A stretch of DNA of 5,448 bases, from NCBI GenBank assembly GCA_041591915.1, contig JBFHRB010000224.1, forward strand, positions 1-5,448, read 5' to 3'. Under the pieces are notes generated by a model. It ran no database searches. It was given only the letters and a program-made list of their open reading frames with translations, and had not been told where the DNA came from. This DNA comes from JBFHRB01 sp041591915. Its GTDB lineage: Bacteria > Actinomycetota > Nitriliruptoria > Nitriliruptorales > Nitriliruptoraceae. How positions within the stretch are numbered: position 1 is the stretch's first letter; the number at the start of each line of letters is the position of its first letter. The position numbers and the translations under genes are program-made. Positions 4,795-5,448 of the stretch are shown here, piece by piece.

Positions 4795-5448
4795 TCAGCC
4801 CGTGTAGAGCGCGTCGATGGCATCCGAGTACTTGTCGTGGATGACGCTGCGCCGCAGCTTCATCGTCGGCGTCAGCTCGTCGGACTCGGGGGTCCACTCG
4901 GTCGGCAGAAGCGTCCACTGCTTGACCTGCTCGACCCTCGCGAGGTGCTGGTTGGCGGCGTCGATCGCCGTCTGCACCTGCTCGAGGACCTTCGGGTGCT
5001 GTGAGAGCTCCGCCAGCGACCCCGAGTCGATACCGACCTGGGCGGCCCAGACAGGGGCGGCCTCTGGGTCGAGCACGACCAGCGCACCGATGAACGGCCG
5101 GTTGTCGCCGACCGCCAGCACCTGCCCGATCAGCGGGTGCTGCTGCTTGATCAGCTCCTCGATGTTGTTCGGCGAGATGTTCTTGCCGCCCGCCGTGATG
5201 ATGAGCTCCTTCTTGCGCCCGATGATCTTGAGGTAGCCGTCGTCGGACAGGCTGCCGAGGTCACCGGTGTGCAGCCACCCGTCCTCGTCGAGGAGCTCGG
5301 CGGTCGCCTCGGGGCGCTTGAGGTAGCCCGGGGTCATGGACGGGCCCCGGGCGATGACCTCGCCATCGTCGGCGATGCGCAGCTCGATCCCCGGGAGCAC
5401 CTTGCCAACCGTCCCGATGCGCTGCTGGCCCGGCGGGTTGAAGCTGAG
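4795..5448 (-). CDS. Long-chain acyl-CoA ligase (FadD15-type), C-terminal 217 aa, cut by window edge
   Basis: This is the C-terminal third of an AMP-forming acyl-CoA ligase, which activates fatty acids with ATP and CoA. The frame is open to the right edge, where it reads LSFNPPGQQRIGTVGKVLPGIELRI. Core motifs follow in order: GEVIARGPSMTPGYLKRPEAT, the A7/A8 block DGWLHTGDLGSLSDDGYLKIIGRKKELIITAGGKNISPNNIE (the GDLG aspartate and the hinge GRKKE), and near the end ELTPTMKLRRSVI, containing the lysine that catalyses adenylation. The tail HDKYSDAIDALYTG is typical of FadD15-like members, which run about 600 residues. The insert between the hinge and the C-terminal lysine is the long form found in long-chain ligases rather than the short acetyl-CoA synthetase form. 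All visible motifs are intact. Substrate cannot be set from this part. The gene converges on the zinc-ribbon gene across a shared terminator. Confidence 0.95.
   Translation of the reverse strand, partial: LSFNPPGQQRIGTVGKVLPGIELRIADDGEVIARGPSMTPGYLKRPEATAELLDEDGWLHTGDLGSLSDDGYLKIIGRKKELIITAGGKNISPNNIEELIKQQHPLIGQVLAVGDNRPFIGALVVLDPEAAPVWAAQVGIDSGSLAELSQHPKVLEQVQTAIDAANQHLARVEQVKQWTLLPTEWTPESDELTPTMKLRRSVIHDKYSDAIDALYTG

Overview
The window is high-GC DNA whose genes use G/C-ending codons, GTG starts and purine-rich ribosome binding sites. The pair padR then inositol-3-phosphate synthase (ino1), together with a FadD15-type acyl-CoA ligase and an arylsulfatase tail, points to an actinobacterium. 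A non-model lineage such as Acidimicrobiia is possible, but I cannot fix the class from this window.

Positions 1-692 hold the C-terminal part of a type I sulfatase. It is split by an in-frame TAG at 96-98, and the reading frame continues cleanly on both sides. It is a fresh nonsense mutation, a stop-and-restart arrangement, a readthrough case or a sequence error.

Positions 693-1740 hold one TetR-family regulator gene (839-1468). Each side carries one copy of a ~70-nt hairpin-forming repeat in opposite orientation, and the outer 35 nt of the two copies are perfectly identical. A short palindrome just upstream of tetR is a candidate autoregulatory operator. Downstream of tetR are a GC hairpin (possible terminator) and a striking array of CGATACATC half-sites that looks like the operator of the next gene, padR.

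Positions 1741-4431 look like one transcription unit: padR, ino1 and an uncharacterised multi-pass membrane protein, with gaps of 53 and 19 nt. Ino1 makes inositol-3-phosphate from glucose-6-phosphate, the entry point to phosphatidylinositol and, in many actinobacteria, mycothiol. PadR probably controls itself and ino1 through the array. A perfect 20-bp palindrome straddles the end of padR just ahead of ino1.

Positions 4432-4719 hold a small zinc-ribbon gene with a very strong ribosome binding site. An 11-bp inverted repeat precedes it, and its right arm contains GCCGATAA, which matches the -10 box of FliA/sigma-28 promoters. A bidirectional terminator (4740-4771) separates it from the convergent 3' part of a long-chain acyl-CoA ligase gene on the minus strand, which runs off the right edge.

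No large new defence or mobile system is visible. The most unusual points are the interrupted sulfatase, the inverted repeats bracketing tetR, the padR operator array, and the inverted repeat overlapping a sigma-28-like box ahead of the small zinc-ribbon gene.
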